Shown: positions 15,031 to 25,100 of the stretch, one piece after another
Position numbering within the stretch: the first letter of the stretch is position 1
Layout of the letters: each line of letters begins with the position of its first letter
Source of the DNA: an uncultured Treponema sp.
GTDB taxonomy: Bacteria; Spirochaetota; Spirochaetia; Treponematales; Treponemataceae
Direction of reading: 5' to 3'
Length of the DNA stretch: 34,988 bases
Assembly: GCA_946540605.1 (NCBI GenBank)
Contig: CAMNIU010000152.1
Span: forward strand, 1 to 34,988
Position numbers and translations under genes: made by a program
Notes under the pieces: model-generated
Database searches by the model: none
The model's input: only the letters and a program-made list of their open reading frames with translations
Told to the model about the DNA's origin: nothing

Positions 15031-18000
15031 AAAATCATTATCAATATTTGTGATTATGCTGCTATGTGCAAGACTTTTTGCGTATAGCGGCATGTTATCT
15101 GGCGAAAAAAATCTGCTTGTTACAAAAACCAGGTGGTTTGATATTATCTACCCCAAGCGTTGTGAATTAAGTGCCACCCTTTTATATGAAAAAGCGGATG
15201 AAGTTTATGATGAAGTAACAGCCCTGTATGGACTTACTCCCGCTTTTAGAATGCCGGTTGTAATTACCCCGGCTGTAGACCAGTTCAATGCTTTCTGGAC
15301 CGCCGTTCCTTATAATCACATTGCAATTTATGATACTGGAGTTTCGGGCTCAAGTGAACTTGCGGTTTTTAGTGAAACCCTGCTTTCTACCTTCAGACAC
15401 GAATTAACCCATGCTGTTACCTATAATATGAAAGATGATGCGTGGCGTTCTGCTGACAAAGTTTTTGGAGACTGCTTTGTTCCTGGAATGCTTACGGTAA
15501 CAACTGGAATGGCAGAGGGAGCAACCCTAACTAGTGAAAGTGCAGCAGGCGAGGGCAGACTTAATGATGAATATGCAAAACATTATGTTAAGCAGGCAAA
15601 AATAGAAGGAAGGTTTCCGTCTTATCATGATGTCTCAGGTTCTTCTGATGTTTCACCGGGCGGGGCTCCTTATTATTTTAACGGAGCCTTTCATCAATGG
15701 CTGCAGGACAATTATGGAATGCAGGCTTATGCACAATTCTGGTTCCGGGTAGTAAACGGTAAGGGCTTTACAATTGCAGGAATATTTAAGAAAACTTTTG
15801 GCATAAAACTGAAAACAGCCTGGAATCAATTTGTTGCAGAATATGAAATTCCTGATGTTGAAGCAAATCCTGTAGCGGCAGGAATAGTTCGGGATTTTTT
15901 TGAGTCAGATTCAAAAGACTATTCTTTAATGAATAATGCTGGCTCACTTTATGATTCATTGAGCATTGCAACAATTACGGGGGAGAATGGAACTCCTTCT
16001 GCAACACGTTTTGTGTGGCTGGATCTTTTTGGCAGGCGTGTGTTTTCAGCTGATATCAAGCCATCTGATTCAAATCCAAAAGTCCGTCAGCTTTTTTCGA
16101 TGCAGGGAATTGATACTGTACGTCCTTCAAAAGACGGCCGTTTACTTGCCGTTAGCTATACCAGCGAAAACTCACCAGGCCCTTCTTCCCGTGTAAAAAT
16201 CTATGATATTAACCGCGGCTCATTTTATTCCGTGCGCGACTTCGGCCTTAAAGAGGCTGCAATAATTTGTGATGGCGGCTCTTACTATCTGGTAGCGCAA
16301 AAATATTTAGCCCAGCATTACAGCCTTTGCATTTATAAAATAATTTTTGATGAAAGCAGTAGCCACATAAAAGCTGTTGAGCCTTCCACAGAAATTAAGT
16401 TCCCTTTAGAAATAACCCCTTTTGCGTATACTCAGCTTGAGGAAGGAACTTTTGCCTTTATAAAAAAAGAGCGGCTGAATTACAGTGTATGCGTTTATTC
16501 TGTTGGAGGGCAGAAGCTGCGGGAGTTTTTGTTGGCTGACGGAATGGTGGTGCGCTCTCTTTCTGCAGGTGACGGGCAGTTTGTTTTCAGTTATGCAAAA
16601 AAAGGAACAATGCCACGCCTTGGTTTTATGGACATTGAATCCGGCGAATTAAAACTAAGTACCGAAGATATTTCCGGCGGAGTTTTTAATCCGGTTTTAT
16701 ATAATGGAACTGTGGTTTATAGAGGCAAGTTTTACAGGCAAAACAGACTTTTGTGTATGCCCGATGTAATGCATCGTAATTTTGAGACAGAACAGGCTGA
16801 GATTCTTGCAGATGATAACAGGCTCCCGGAGGATGCGGTTCTTGAGCCTGTAGAAATAACCGGAGCTAACAAAATCAATCCACTTCCTTCAACAGCGTAC
16901 TCTCCGTTTCCATATCTTCTTCGAGGAATTTTTATTCCTGTCAGCAGCTATCAGACTGAATACTTTGGAATAAATTCAGACTATTATTCGAATGCCGGTA
17001 ATTCCTATATTGGTGCCACTTATGTTACGGCAAATCCATGGACTGAAGGTACTTCAGATTTATACATGCTTACTGCAGGGTGGAATACTCTTTCAAAGGC
17101 TGTTGGCGTAGATCTTCAGATTACAAAAGGAACTTCAACGGCCTTGTTCAGAAGTGTTACCGAGTTAAAAACAGAATTTGATTCAAACGGCTGGAAACAG
17201 GGAGGAGCAAAATTAAGCCTTTCTTCAAACTGGGATTTTGGAAGATATTCAACCATCACTTTTTCCAATTCTTCTGAAGCTTTTGTTGGAAAGCAGGATA
17301 CCCGTTTTCCCGACGTTTACGAAAATCCTTCAAGCAAAGATTATAAGATTTTCCCTTCAGCTGCTTTCTGGGACAGCGATACTTTTGGAATTACAGCACC
17401 TTCAGATAATATCTTCTATTATAAATTGCAGAATATCGCATCAATACAATATTCAAATATAAGACGTGCGGGGCCTGGGCGTTTTGAATATATGGGACTG
17501 GCTGCTGCTGTGAGTCTTGGTGCAAGATACGATTCTGATTTTGATAATAATATAGATTATAAGAAGGCTCTTGCACTTGGTGGAAAGCTTACGGTTTGTA
17601 TACCACATCTTCTTCCGTTTGAATCAAAGCAGGGGTATACTTGTAATCTGCCACTTCGTTTGAATGCGGCTTTATTCCCTTCCAGTTCAATTTATGGTTA
17701 TGCGCAGCCAAAGATTTCTATGGGAACAGTCATTTTTGATGCAGCAGCGGAAACTACTGTTTTCAGTATGGATATTCAAAAGGCAATTCCAGGTATTACG
17801 GCTGTTTATCTGAATGATTTTTATATTTCTGCCGGTTATGCGGGAACAGCTGCAGCAGGTAGTGAGACGAAAGATGGTTTTCAGAATTTATGGATTGGAA
17901 AATATTTCCAAAATCTTTTTGATGGAAACGGATATTATCTTGATTCGGTGTATATAAAGTCTGCTCTGGAGCTTACTCCGAATATTGGGCTTTTTGCATC

Positions 18001-18115
18001 ACCTTCATATAAAATCGGTTTGATTACAACTTTCAGTTATGTTATTCATAGCCCCGAGCCTATAAAGCCTGAAGAACGAATAAAACTGTCTTTTGGACTT
18101 GATGTGAATTTTTAG
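15002..18115 (+). CDS. Exported HExxH metalloprotease with propeller-like middle and outer-membrane barrel-like C-terminus
   Basis: The start is set at ATG 15002, which gives a basic n-region (MQKSGLKIYRKS) and a hydrophobic core (LSIFVIMLLCARLFA) as a signal peptide. A frame open from 14951 would add 17 residues lying inside the permease gene. The 1037-residue protein has three parts. First is a gluzincin-like peptidase region (about 40-290) with HELTH at 133-137 and a downstream MAEGATL giving Glu172 as likely third zinc ligand, as in peptidase MA-like families. Second, about 310-600, are blade-like repeats (e.g. RPSKDGRLLAVSY near a DINRG turn) resembling a TolB/WD-type propeller. Third, about 630-1037, are alternating strands with aromatic girdles ending LSFGLDVNF, typical of an outer-membrane barrel. 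It overlaps the permease gene by 29 bp and appears to be in its operon. The substrate is unknown. Confidence 0.75.
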   Translation: MQKSGLKIYRKSLSIFVIMLLCARLFAYSGMLSGEKNLLVTKTRWFDIIYPKRCELSATLLYEKADEVYDEVTALYGLTPAFRMPVVITPAVDQFNAFWTAVPYNHIAIYDTGVSGSSELAVFSETLLSTFRHELTHAVTYNMKDDAWRSADKVFGDCFVPGMLTVTTGMAEGATLTSESAAGEGRLNDEYAKHYVKQAKIEGRFPSYHDVSGSSDVSPGGAPYYFNGAFHQWLQDNYGMQAYAQFWFRVVNGKGFTIAGIFKKTFGIKLKTAWNQFVAEYEIPDVEANPVAAGIVRDFFESDSKDYSLMNNAGSLYDSLSIATITGENGTPSATRFVWLDLFGRRVFSADIKPSDSNPKVRQLFSMQGIDTVRPSKDGRLLAVSYTSENSPGPSSRVKIYDINRGSFYSVRDFGLKEAAIICDGGSYYLVAQKYLAQHYSLCIYKIIFDESSSHIKAVEPSTEIKFPLEITPFAYTQLEEGTFAFIKKERLNYSVCVYSVGGQKLREFLLADGMVVRSLSAGDGQFVFSYAKKGTMPRLGFMDIESGELKLSTEDISGGVFNPVLYNGTVVYRGKFYRQNRLLCMPDVMHRNFETEQAEILADDNRLPEDAVLEPVEITGANKINPLPSTAYSPFPYLLRGIFIPVSSYQTEYFGINSDYYSNAGNSYIGATYVTANPWTEGTSDLYMLTAGWNTLSKAVGVDLQITKGTSTALFRSVTELKTEFDSNGWKQGGAKLSLSSNWDFGRYSTITFSNSSEAFVGKQDTRFPDVYENPSSKDYKIFPSAAFWDSDTFGITAPSDNIFYYKLQNIASIQYSNIRRAGPGRFEYMGLAAAVSLGARYDSDFDNNIDYKKALALGGKLTVCIPHLLPFESKQGYTCNLPLRLNAALFPSSSIYGYAQPKISMGTVIFDAAAETTVFSMDIQKAIPGITAVYLNDFYISAGYAGTAAAGSETKDGFQNLWIGKYFQNLFDGNGYYLDSVYIKSALELTPNIGLFASPSYKIGLITTFSYVIHSPEPIKPEERIKLSFGLDVNF

Positions 18116-18117
18116 AA

Positions 18118-18168
18118 GATTCTCGGGGCAAGCCCGAGAATGACATTATAGCAAATCCGAGAATGACA
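18118..18168. repeat. Dispersed hairpin repeat, one full copy plus a half copy
   Basis: The full copy is GATTCTCGGG-GCAAG-CCCGAGAATGACA in design: stem 18119-18127 with 18133-18141 and loop GCAAG. A second right half (AATCCGAGAATGACAT) follows at about 18154-18169 and abuts the sir2-type gene's stop codon. Placed between two convergent genes, the 9-bp GC-containing stem may help end transcription, though no long T-run follows. Confidence 0.75.
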
Positions 18169-18912
18169 TCACATTACTTTAATCTGACTAAGGACTTCAC
18201 CAATTGGTTCATGAATTACAAGAGTTGCCATGCTGTCCTGAGGTGTACTTGATTTATTCAGCAGGATAAGGTTTTCTCCATGGAAGTAGTCTATTAACCC
18301 CGCGGCCGGGTAAACCGTAAGCGAAGTGCCGCCAATAATCAAAGTATCGGCAGCCTTAATGGCTTTTACCGCCCCTTCAATTACCCGCTGGTCAAGCCCT
18401 TCTTCATACAAAACAACATCAGGTTTTATAAGACCGCCGCATTTTTTACAGTGCGGAAGTTTATCCGGAGAGTTCTCACTTTCGATGATAATCTTTTCAT
18501 CATAAAATTCATGACACTCAAGACAGTAATTACGCAGAGTGCTTCCATGCAATTCAAAAACATTTTTACTGCCCGCCATCTGGTGCAGGCCGTCAATGTT
18601 CTGTGTTACTACGGCAAGTAGTTTGCCTGCGGCTTCAAGCTCCGCCAGTTTGTAATGAGCAGGATTTGGCTTAATGCCCTGAGGTAAAAGTTTGGCTCTG
18701 TAAAACCGATAGAACTCCGGAGTGTTATTATAGAAGAAGGTTCGGCTTATAATCTGCTCAGGCGGATATTTCCACTGCTGATTATACAATCCGTCTATGC
18801 TACGAAAGTCTGGAATGCCGGATTCTGTAGAAACGCCTGCTCCACCAAAAAAAACAATTTTTTTGCTTTTATTAATGATTTGTTGTAAAATAGTCGTACT
18901 AGTTGTGCTCAT
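18169..18912 (-). CDS. NAD-dependent protein deacylase, sirtuin (Sir2/CobB family)
   Basis: Sirtuins remove acyl groups from lysines, consuming NAD+. The Rossmann NAD site GAGVSTESGIPDFRS, the TQNIDGLHQMAG motif and the catalytic histidine in ELHGS are all present. So are the four zinc cysteines as CLECH and CKKCGG, and a late GTSLTVYPAAG loop. The start is set at ATG 18912 because GGAGG lies 7 bases upstream; the frame stays open to an ATG at 18957, but that extension contains the ribosome site itself. The resulting 247 residues are the usual length for bacterial Sir2. It converges on the exporter/protease operon and is divergent from the large Ig-repeat gene. No acyl-lysine specificity motif could be assigned with confidence. 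Confidence 0.93.
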   Translation of the reverse strand: MSTTSTTILQQIINKSKKIVFFGGAGVSTESGIPDFRSIDGLYNQQWKYPPEQIISRTFFYNNTPEFYRFYRAKLLPQGIKPNPAHYKLAELEAAGKLLAVVTQNIDGLHQMAGSKNVFELHGSTLRNYCLECHEFYDEKIIIESENSPDKLPHCKKCGGLIKPDVVLYEEGLDQRVIEGAVKAIKAADTLIIGGTSLTVYPAAGLIDYFHGENLILLNKSSTPQDSMATLVIHEPIGEVLSQIKVM

Positions 18913-19042
18913 AATCAGTCCTCCTATAATAAAACCGTTGAATATAGTATAACCCATTTTAAATTAATGAAAAAGTATAAATTAGCCGATATTGAAAGTG
19001 AGAGAATTTACTCAAAAGAAATTTTTCTAATAGAGGTATTAG

Positions 19043-22000
19043 ATGGTAGATATTAAGAAAGTCCTTTTGGCAACAATTCTAAGCATTCTCGTTCCCGTCT
19101 TCGGTTTTGCCCATGGTAAGGGTGATGTTGAAGAAATCAGTGTAGAGAATATGAACAGCTGGCAGGAGTCTTTTGATTTGGAAAGTCGTAAGCCAGGCAA
19201 GTATAATATTATGATTACTGCACGTGACTTGGGTGGTAATGTTCACGTGGAAGGACCTCATAATATTTATTTGGATCCTAAATCAGATCTTCCTATTTGT
19301 GGAATTACAAACCCATATCCAAATATGCGCGTTGTAGGTAACCTTAATATTGTAGGTACCTGTGTTGATGATGATGGAGTTTCGCGTGTAGATTTGGTTT
19401 TTGATGAAGGAACCCCAATCGAAAAACATGTAACTGCAGAGGGTAAAGAATTCTGGTCATACTACCTCGATACCAATGACCTTGAAGAAGGCCCTCATAC
19501 CATCAAAGTAATTGGTTATGATATTAATGATATTCCTGTTGTAAGTAATCCTACTGTTCTTACATGGCAGCTTGACCGTAAGCAGCCTGTAACTGAGATT
19601 CAAGATAAGACAATGGGTATTCTTGTTTCAGGAAACGTAAAGTTTGACGGTATTGTTTCTGATGGAAACGGAATTAAAGAACTTTACTTTTCAACTGATA
19701 ATGGTGAAAACTTTGTTCCTGTAAAATTCGGCGGAAACAAAAACAAAGATCTCTGTGACTTTACAGTTTCTGTAGATACAAAAAAATTCCAGGATGGACC
19801 TGCTGTTTTGTGGTTTAAGGCTATAGATAAAGCTGGTTCTGTAGGATTGTATTCATTCCTTTATTTTATTGATAATACAAAACCTGATGTTGCAATTGTG
19901 TATCCAGAAGATGGCCAGATAATGGATGGTAAATTTACAGTTGCCGGTTATGCAAAAGATACAATCGGTGTAACTGATCTTACATGGAGCTTTGGTTCAG
20001 AGTCTGGTGAATTTGAACTTATTCCTGGTAACCCATATTGGGCTGTAAACGTTGATACAATTGGTCTTAAAGATAAATCTGCAAAATTTACAGTTCGTGC
20101 AAAAGACCGTGCAGGTAACGTTGTAGATGTAACACGCAATATTCCTCTTAATCAGGAAAATGATAAACCTGTAGTAACAATTTCTGATCCTATAAATGGA
20201 CAGAATTTTGGTGATTCAGATCCACTCTTTGTTCGTGGTATTGTTTCAGATCCTGATGGAGTAAAAGAAGTTCGCATTCAGCTTGATTCAAACGAACCGA
20301 TTGTTCAGGAAACAAAGGGTGTATTCTATTATCATCTTTGTACTGCAGAAGAACTTAGTGCCGGTAATCACAAGGTAACAGTTACTGCTGTTGATTCTAA
20401 TGATATAGTTGGAAATCCTGTTGTTGTAAATATTGTTTCTCGCGGAATAGCACCGGTTTATTCAGATGCAAAAATTACAGGCGGAAAAGATTCTGTTGAC
20501 TTTGTAAACGGAATGGAGATTCATCCTGAAAGCGGAAAGTCTTTCTCTGTTAATATTAATTCAGGGGTTGGAATCGTAAATGTTTCTTCTAAACTTACCT
20601 GGGGTGATGATGGTGTTTCAGAATCTTCTATTGCTCTTAAGAATGTAACTTCTTATAACTTTACACTTCCTATTGGTGCAGAAAGTCCAAAGGGTGTAAT
20701 GACACTTGAGGTTCAGGCAGAAGATATTATAGGCCGCGTTTCTACTTACCGCGGAATTTACTATGTAACAAATACAAATGTAGTAAAGGCAGAAGAACCA
20801 GTAATCGTATTTGATGACAGTACAGTTGCAGAAGATGGTTCTATCATAAGTAATCCTGAGTTCCCTGTTACTGGGTATCTGCTTGGAGCAAATGCTGCCA
20901 GTGCAGAACTTGTACCTTCAACAAAATTTGCTAAGGTTGAACTCGAGGGAAATCTCATTAAACTTATTTCTCTTGATGCAGTTGGAAGTTCAGAACCAGT
21001 TGTTGTAAGAATTAAGACAGATAAGGGTAAGACTGTTGAATCACGTCAGTTACGCTTCCGTGCAGATACTGCGCTTCCTGAGATTACTATTAATGATTAT
21101 TCAGACACAGTTGCTCTTAATGGCAGCGAAGGTTCAGTTTCTATTTCCGGTAAGGTTACCTGTGAAACTGGAGTAGGCGGACTCAAGTACAGAGTTATGT
21201 CTGCAAAAGTTGACATTCAGAAGGGAATTATTGGAACTGTTACAGCACCTGCCAGCAATGAAGATTTTACAAGTGTAAGTGTTGAAAAAGACGGTTCCTT
21301 CCGTTTTGACTTCTATCCGGATGGTTCTGGAGTACACCTTGTAGAACTTATTGCAGAAAGTGCAGGTGGTAATCAGGCTGCAAAAGCATTTGCCGTAAAG
21401 AATATTCCTGATGTTGAAGAACAGAACGGTAAAATGCCTGCTCCAAAGGCACCAGCTGTTTATTGGGCAGATGGTCTTGATGTTTATGCGCTTGCAGTTT
21501 ATCAGGGTGAACTGGAACAGGACTTTGCAGTTTATCCTCGTTCAGAAATGAATGAAGGTAATAATCCTGTAGCCTTTAATACAACTACAGCAGAAGGAAA
21601 GCCTGTTGCCGGAAAGTTCACTGCAGTTAAAAAGCCTTCTCTTGCTGCTCACATTGCAAACATAAATGATTCAGAATACTTTAGCGGTATGCCGGTTGTA
21701 CTCGGTTATGCTTCAAAAGATGTTGCAACAATCCGTCTTTATATTGATACAGGTGCGGCAGTTAATTCTGTAAGCTTCGAAATTACTGGTGATGAAATTG
21801 CCGGTGGTGCTGTAAGCCAGAAGGGTGCTGCAAAACTTATTAAGCCAACTCCAGATGAACCAATGCGCTGGATTGCAGAAATTCCTGCGACAAATCTTCC
21901 TTCTCGAGTAAACAAGCTTAGTGCTGTTATTAAGGCTGGTGCTCTTGAGCAGACCGTGACTGGTTCCTTTACAGTAGTTCGTGCAACATCTGATTCAAGA

Positions 22001-25000
22001 ATCAACGATGCCGAAGGTATTTATCCAATGGCAGCAGCTGACACTGAATATGATGAAATTGATGGCAATTACATTTTAAGCAACGGTTCAAAATTCTATT
22101 ATTATGCAAACTACAATGCTCCACTTAGCGTAGAAGTAGTTTCTCAGACTCCTGGCCTTGTTGCCGAAGTTGATGGAAATCTTATTACTCTGTCTGCTGA
22201 AAAAGACGGTATCTACAAGAATGTTACAGTTCGCATAACAGACCGATTTGGTGATAAATATAGTTCAAAACCTCTGAACTTTATTGCAAATACAAGCTTG
22301 CCTGAACTTAATCTTGTTACTCCAGAGCTTTTGCAGTGGGTAGGAAACGCAGTTAAAATTTCAGGTACTGCAGCGCATCCTCTTGGAATCCGCTCTGTAG
22401 AATACTCTCTGGATAACGGTGAAACCTGGGAGAACTTTGACCTTTCTAAGAATACAAATAGAGTTGGAGTTACTTTCAGCAAAGATATTGATATATCTTC
22501 AAGTTATGATGGTTTGATTAGAATTAACGTTCGTGCCCGCGATACTTCTGGACATGAAATCAGCGTTCTTTCTTCTGTTTACAAAGATGTAACTCCTCCA
22601 GAAGTTCGAGTAATTGAACCTCTTGATGTTGATGTTGTAAATGGTGAAAACCTTATTGTATTCGAAGTAAAAGATAACGGACTCTTTGCAGGTGCAGAAT
22701 ATCTTGCTCCTCCAGAAAAGGGTAGAACACAGACTCGTATTCCAATCGAAATGAATCCTCTTATCTATACTCATATTGGTACTGTAGAAGCACCAATCAG
22801 TGATGCAATGTCATTTGTATTCACAGATGATGCAGGAAATTCAACTCCAATTGAAGCATGGATGTTCAGTATTGATAGTGAATCTGACCTTCCACGTGCA
22901 GAAATCCACGTACCGGAAGATATGCAGGTTATTACCCGCGACTTCACAATTTCTGGTGTAGTTTACGATGATGATGGTGAATCATCTATCTTCTATAAGA
23001 TTGATAACGGTGAATTTAAGCAGGTTTCTACAAAAGAAATCTATAAGCAGCCGGATGCTTATGCAGAGTATAAGCTTAATACAAGCTTCTCAATTGATGT
23101 TCCTCTCAGCACTATGACAGATAATGAGCATACTGTTACAGTTTATGCAGTTGATGTAAACGGTGTTAAGGGACCGGAGGTATCACGCACTTACCGTATT
23201 TCTCTGGAAGAGCCAAAGGGTGCTGTAGAAAAGCCTACAATTGATACATCTGTTCGTAACATTGTAACAATTTCTGGTTGGGCAAGTGATAAGAACGGAA
23301 TTGCAAATGTTAAGGTTTCTCTTGATAACGGTAATACATATAACGAAGCTGTTGGAACAGAAAACTGGAGCTACACTGTAGATACTCGTGCTATTCCTGG
23401 TGGAACTCAGGTTGTGTTCCTTAAGGTAACAGACGGCTACGGTATTCAGGGACTTTATTCGAGTCTTATCAATATTGATAACAATGCACCTGTATTGAAC
23501 CTTGAGCTTCCTCTTGATGATTCAACTACAACAGGTATGTTGTTCTTCTCTGGTTATACTTATGATAATGTTGAAGTAACAGACTTGTACCTTACAATCC
23601 GAAATCTCGAAAAAGGTTCTTCTCCAATTGTAAAGAATCTTAAGATTGACCGAATTATTGGTGAAACAGTTGATATCACAAATCTTACAGATGGCTTTTA
23701 TAACGTAGAACTTACAGGAAAAGATAAGGCTGGAAATACTTCTAACGTAAGCCGTAACATTCACCTCGAAAAGAATGTTGCGCCTGCTACTGTAGATATT
23801 CTGTATCCGCTCAATGGTGAACATAAGAACGGTATGTTTACAATTTACGGACAGGCTGAATCTGAGACAGATATTTACTATCTCAATCTCTATATTGATG
23901 GCAAGTATGTTGCAGAAACAAATCTTACAGACTGTGGCTTCTTCAAGTTTGACCTTGGTCCAGGAAATCTTGAAGATGGTGAACATACTTATTACATCGA
24001 ATCTGTGCTTTCAACTGGTAAGACAGTTAATTCACGAGAGCAGACAATCACTTACTGTTCTGTAGGTCCTTGGATTACAATTGAAAACTTTACTTACGGT
24101 GACTTTGCTACAAACCGTCCATATATCCGCGGCCAGGCTGGATATTCTATCAGCGAAGATGAACTTCTGTTCTCTAAGACAAAGGAGGCTACTCCAGAAC
24201 AGAAGGCTGCAACAGCTGCAAAGAGAGTTGCAAAAATTGAAATGAGTTTCGATAACGGTAAGACATTCACAGAACTTTCAAAGAATGAAAAGTGGATGTA
24301 CCGTATAGAAAATCAGGATATTGAAGAGGGATACCACTTCTTCCTTCTCCGTGCAACAATGAAGAATGGTGAAACTGCTATTACTCGTACAATCATTCAG
24401 ATTGATAATACAGCTCCTTCTATCCGTTTGATTGCACCTATGAAGGGTGGACGCTATAACCAGGTACTTAATGCATCTGGACTTTCTAACGATGACGTTC
24501 AGCTTGAAGATGTAACAGTTGCATTGCGAAAGGGAGATAAGTCTTCTTACGAAGTTCCATCATTCATCCAGGGACTTTATGTAGACTTCCGTTTCTGGGG
24601 TGCAACACTCTTTGCTGTAGGTGCCGGACTTACCTTCTTCGACGATGTTGTAAAGGTACAGGCATCTTACGGTCAGTTTACACAGCAGCAGCGCGACGCA
24701 GTTACAAATGTATTCAAACGAGAGCTTACAGATCTTCGTTATGGTGGGCAGGTACTGTCTGGAAAGATTCTGGCAAATGTTGCCTCAATTCCATTCAGCT
24801 ATTTCCTTGGTCATGACTGGGACTGGCTTTCAGCTCAGGTTGCAATTGGTGCAGAGTTTGCATGGTTCAGCCAGACAAATAGTGGACGACCTCAGATTCT
24901 TTCTGCTGTCCTTACTCAGCTTGAGTTCCCTAGGGTAAAGATTCCTAATGTTAAGATGTTCAGTACATTCTCATTCTATACAGAAGGATCTTTGTGGTTC

Positions 25001-25084
25001 ATCCCAACCGATGTTTCCAGTGAAGTGAAGATTAAAAACCTTATACCACAGATTGCCTTTGGTTTAAGAACAAATATCTTCTAG
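19043..25084 (+). CDS. Giant Ig-like-repeat surface protein with barrel-like C-terminal domain
   Basis: A signal peptide (MVDIKKVLLATILSILVPVFG, cleaved near FAHG) starts a 2013-residue protein. Most of it is a tandem series of roughly 90-100-residue beta-sandwich units with recurring signatures: VxGxVxDxxGI, VxxSxDNGxT, NWSYTVDT, DxxGN and INIDNTAPxI, as in bacterial Ig-like/cadherin-like domains. An internal module recurs about 405 residues apart (around residues 630-680 and 1035-1085: EGNLIKL / DGNLITL, then RFRADTALPEI / NFIANTSLPEL). The last ~170 residues (from about 1843, FIQGLYVDFRFWG) have alternating strands and end RTNIF, resembling an outer-membrane-embedded domain. This suggests a long stalk or adhesin. 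The ribosome site AGAGG precedes ATG 19043. The next gene follows after 16 bp, so it heads an operon. The ligand is unknown. Confidence 0.82.
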   Translation: MVDIKKVLLATILSILVPVFGFAHGKGDVEEISVENMNSWQESFDLESRKPGKYNIMITARDLGGNVHVEGPHNIYLDPKSDLPICGITNPYPNMRVVGNLNIVGTCVDDDGVSRVDLVFDEGTPIEKHVTAEGKEFWSYYLDTNDLEEGPHTIKVIGYDINDIPVVSNPTVLTWQLDRKQPVTEIQDKTMGILVSGNVKFDGIVSDGNGIKELYFSTDNGENFVPVKFGGNKNKDLCDFTVSVDTKKFQDGPAVLWFKAIDKAGSVGLYSFLYFIDNTKPDVAIVYPEDGQIMDGKFTVAGYAKDTIGVTDLTWSFGSESGEFELIPGNPYWAVNVDTIGLKDKSAKFTVRAKDRAGNVVDVTRNIPLNQENDKPVVTISDPINGQNFGDSDPLFVRGIVSDPDGVKEVRIQLDSNEPIVQETKGVFYYHLCTAEELSAGNHKVTVTAVDSNDIVGNPVVVNIVSRGIAPVYSDAKITGGKDSVDFVNGMEIHPESGKSFSVNINSGVGIVNVSSKLTWGDDGVSESSIALKNVTSYNFTLPIGAESPKGVMTLEVQAEDIIGRVSTYRGIYYVTNTNVVKAEEPVIVFDDSTVAEDGSIISNPEFPVTGYLLGANAASAELVPSTKFAKVELEGNLIKLISLDAVGSSEPVVVRIKTDKGKTVESRQLRFRADTALPEITINDYSDTVALNGSEGSVSISGKVTCETGVGGLKYRVMSAKVDIQKGIIGTVTAPASNEDFTSVSVEKDGSFRFDFYPDGSGVHLVELIAESAGGNQAAKAFAVKNIPDVEEQNGKMPAPKAPAVYWADGLDVYALAVYQGELEQDFAVYPRSEMNEGNNPVAFNTTTAEGKPVAGKFTAVKKPSLAAHIANINDSEYFSGMPVVLGYASKDVATIRLYIDTGAAVNSVSFEITGDEIAGGAVSQKGAAKLIKPTPDEPMRWIAEIPATNLPSRVNKLSAVIKAGALEQTVTGSFTVVRATSDSRINDAEGIYPMAAADTEYDEIDGNYILSNGSKFYYYANYNAPLSVEVVSQTPGLVAEVDGNLITLSAEKDGIYKNVTVRITDRFGDKYSSKPLNFIANTSLPELNLVTPELLQWVGNAVKISGTAAHPLGIRSVEYSLDNGETWENFDLSKNTNRVGVTFSKDIDISSSYDGLIRINVRARDTSGHEISVLSSVYKDVTPPEVRVIEPLDVDVVNGENLIVFEVKDNGLFAGAEYLAPPEKGRTQTRIPIEMNPLIYTHIGTVEAPISDAMSFVFTDDAGNSTPIEAWMFSIDSESDLPRAEIHVPEDMQVITRDFTISGVVYDDDGESSIFYKIDNGEFKQVSTKEIYKQPDAYAEYKLNTSFSIDVPLSTMTDNEHTVTVYAVDVNGVKGPEVSRTYRISLEEPKGAVEKPTIDTSVRNIVTISGWASDKNGIANVKVSLDNGNTYNEAVGTENWSYTVDTRAIPGGTQVVFLKVTDGYGIQGLYSSLINIDNNAPVLNLELPLDDSTTTGMLFFSGYTYDNVEVTDLYLTIRNLEKGSSPIVKNLKIDRIIGETVDITNLTDGFYNVELTGKDKAGNTSNVSRNIHLEKNVAPATVDILYPLNGEHKNGMFTIYGQAESETDIYYLNLYIDGKYVAETNLTDCGFFKFDLGPGNLEDGEHTYYIESVLSTGKTVNSREQTITYCSVGPWITIENFTYGDFATNRPYIRGQAGYSISEDELLFSKTKEATPEQKAATAAKRVAKIEMSFDNGKTFTELSKNEKWMYRIENQDIEEGYHFFLLRATMKNGETAITRTIIQIDNTAPSIRLIAPMKGGRYNQVLNASGLSNDDVQLEDVTVALRKGDKSSYEVPSFIQGLYVDFRFWGATLFAVGAGLTFFDDVVKVQASYGQFTQQQRDAVTNVFKRELTDLRYGGQVLSGKILANVASIPFSYFLGHDWDWLSAQVAIGAEFAWFSQTNSGRPQILSAVLTQLEFPRVKIPNVKMFSTFSFYTEGSLWFIPTDVSSEVKIKNLIPQIAFGLRTNIF

Positions 25085-25100
25085 GCGTAAAGGAGTTAAG

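Noticed and set aside
18913-18957. Longer sirtuin start at ATG 18957
   Set aside because: The extension encodes the GGAGG ribosome site itself, and the start at 18912 matches normal family length.
23522-23986. 154-residue minus-strand frame inside the Ig-repeat gene
   Set aside because: Antisense shadow of a strongly patterned coding sequence; no ribosome site or recognisable domain.
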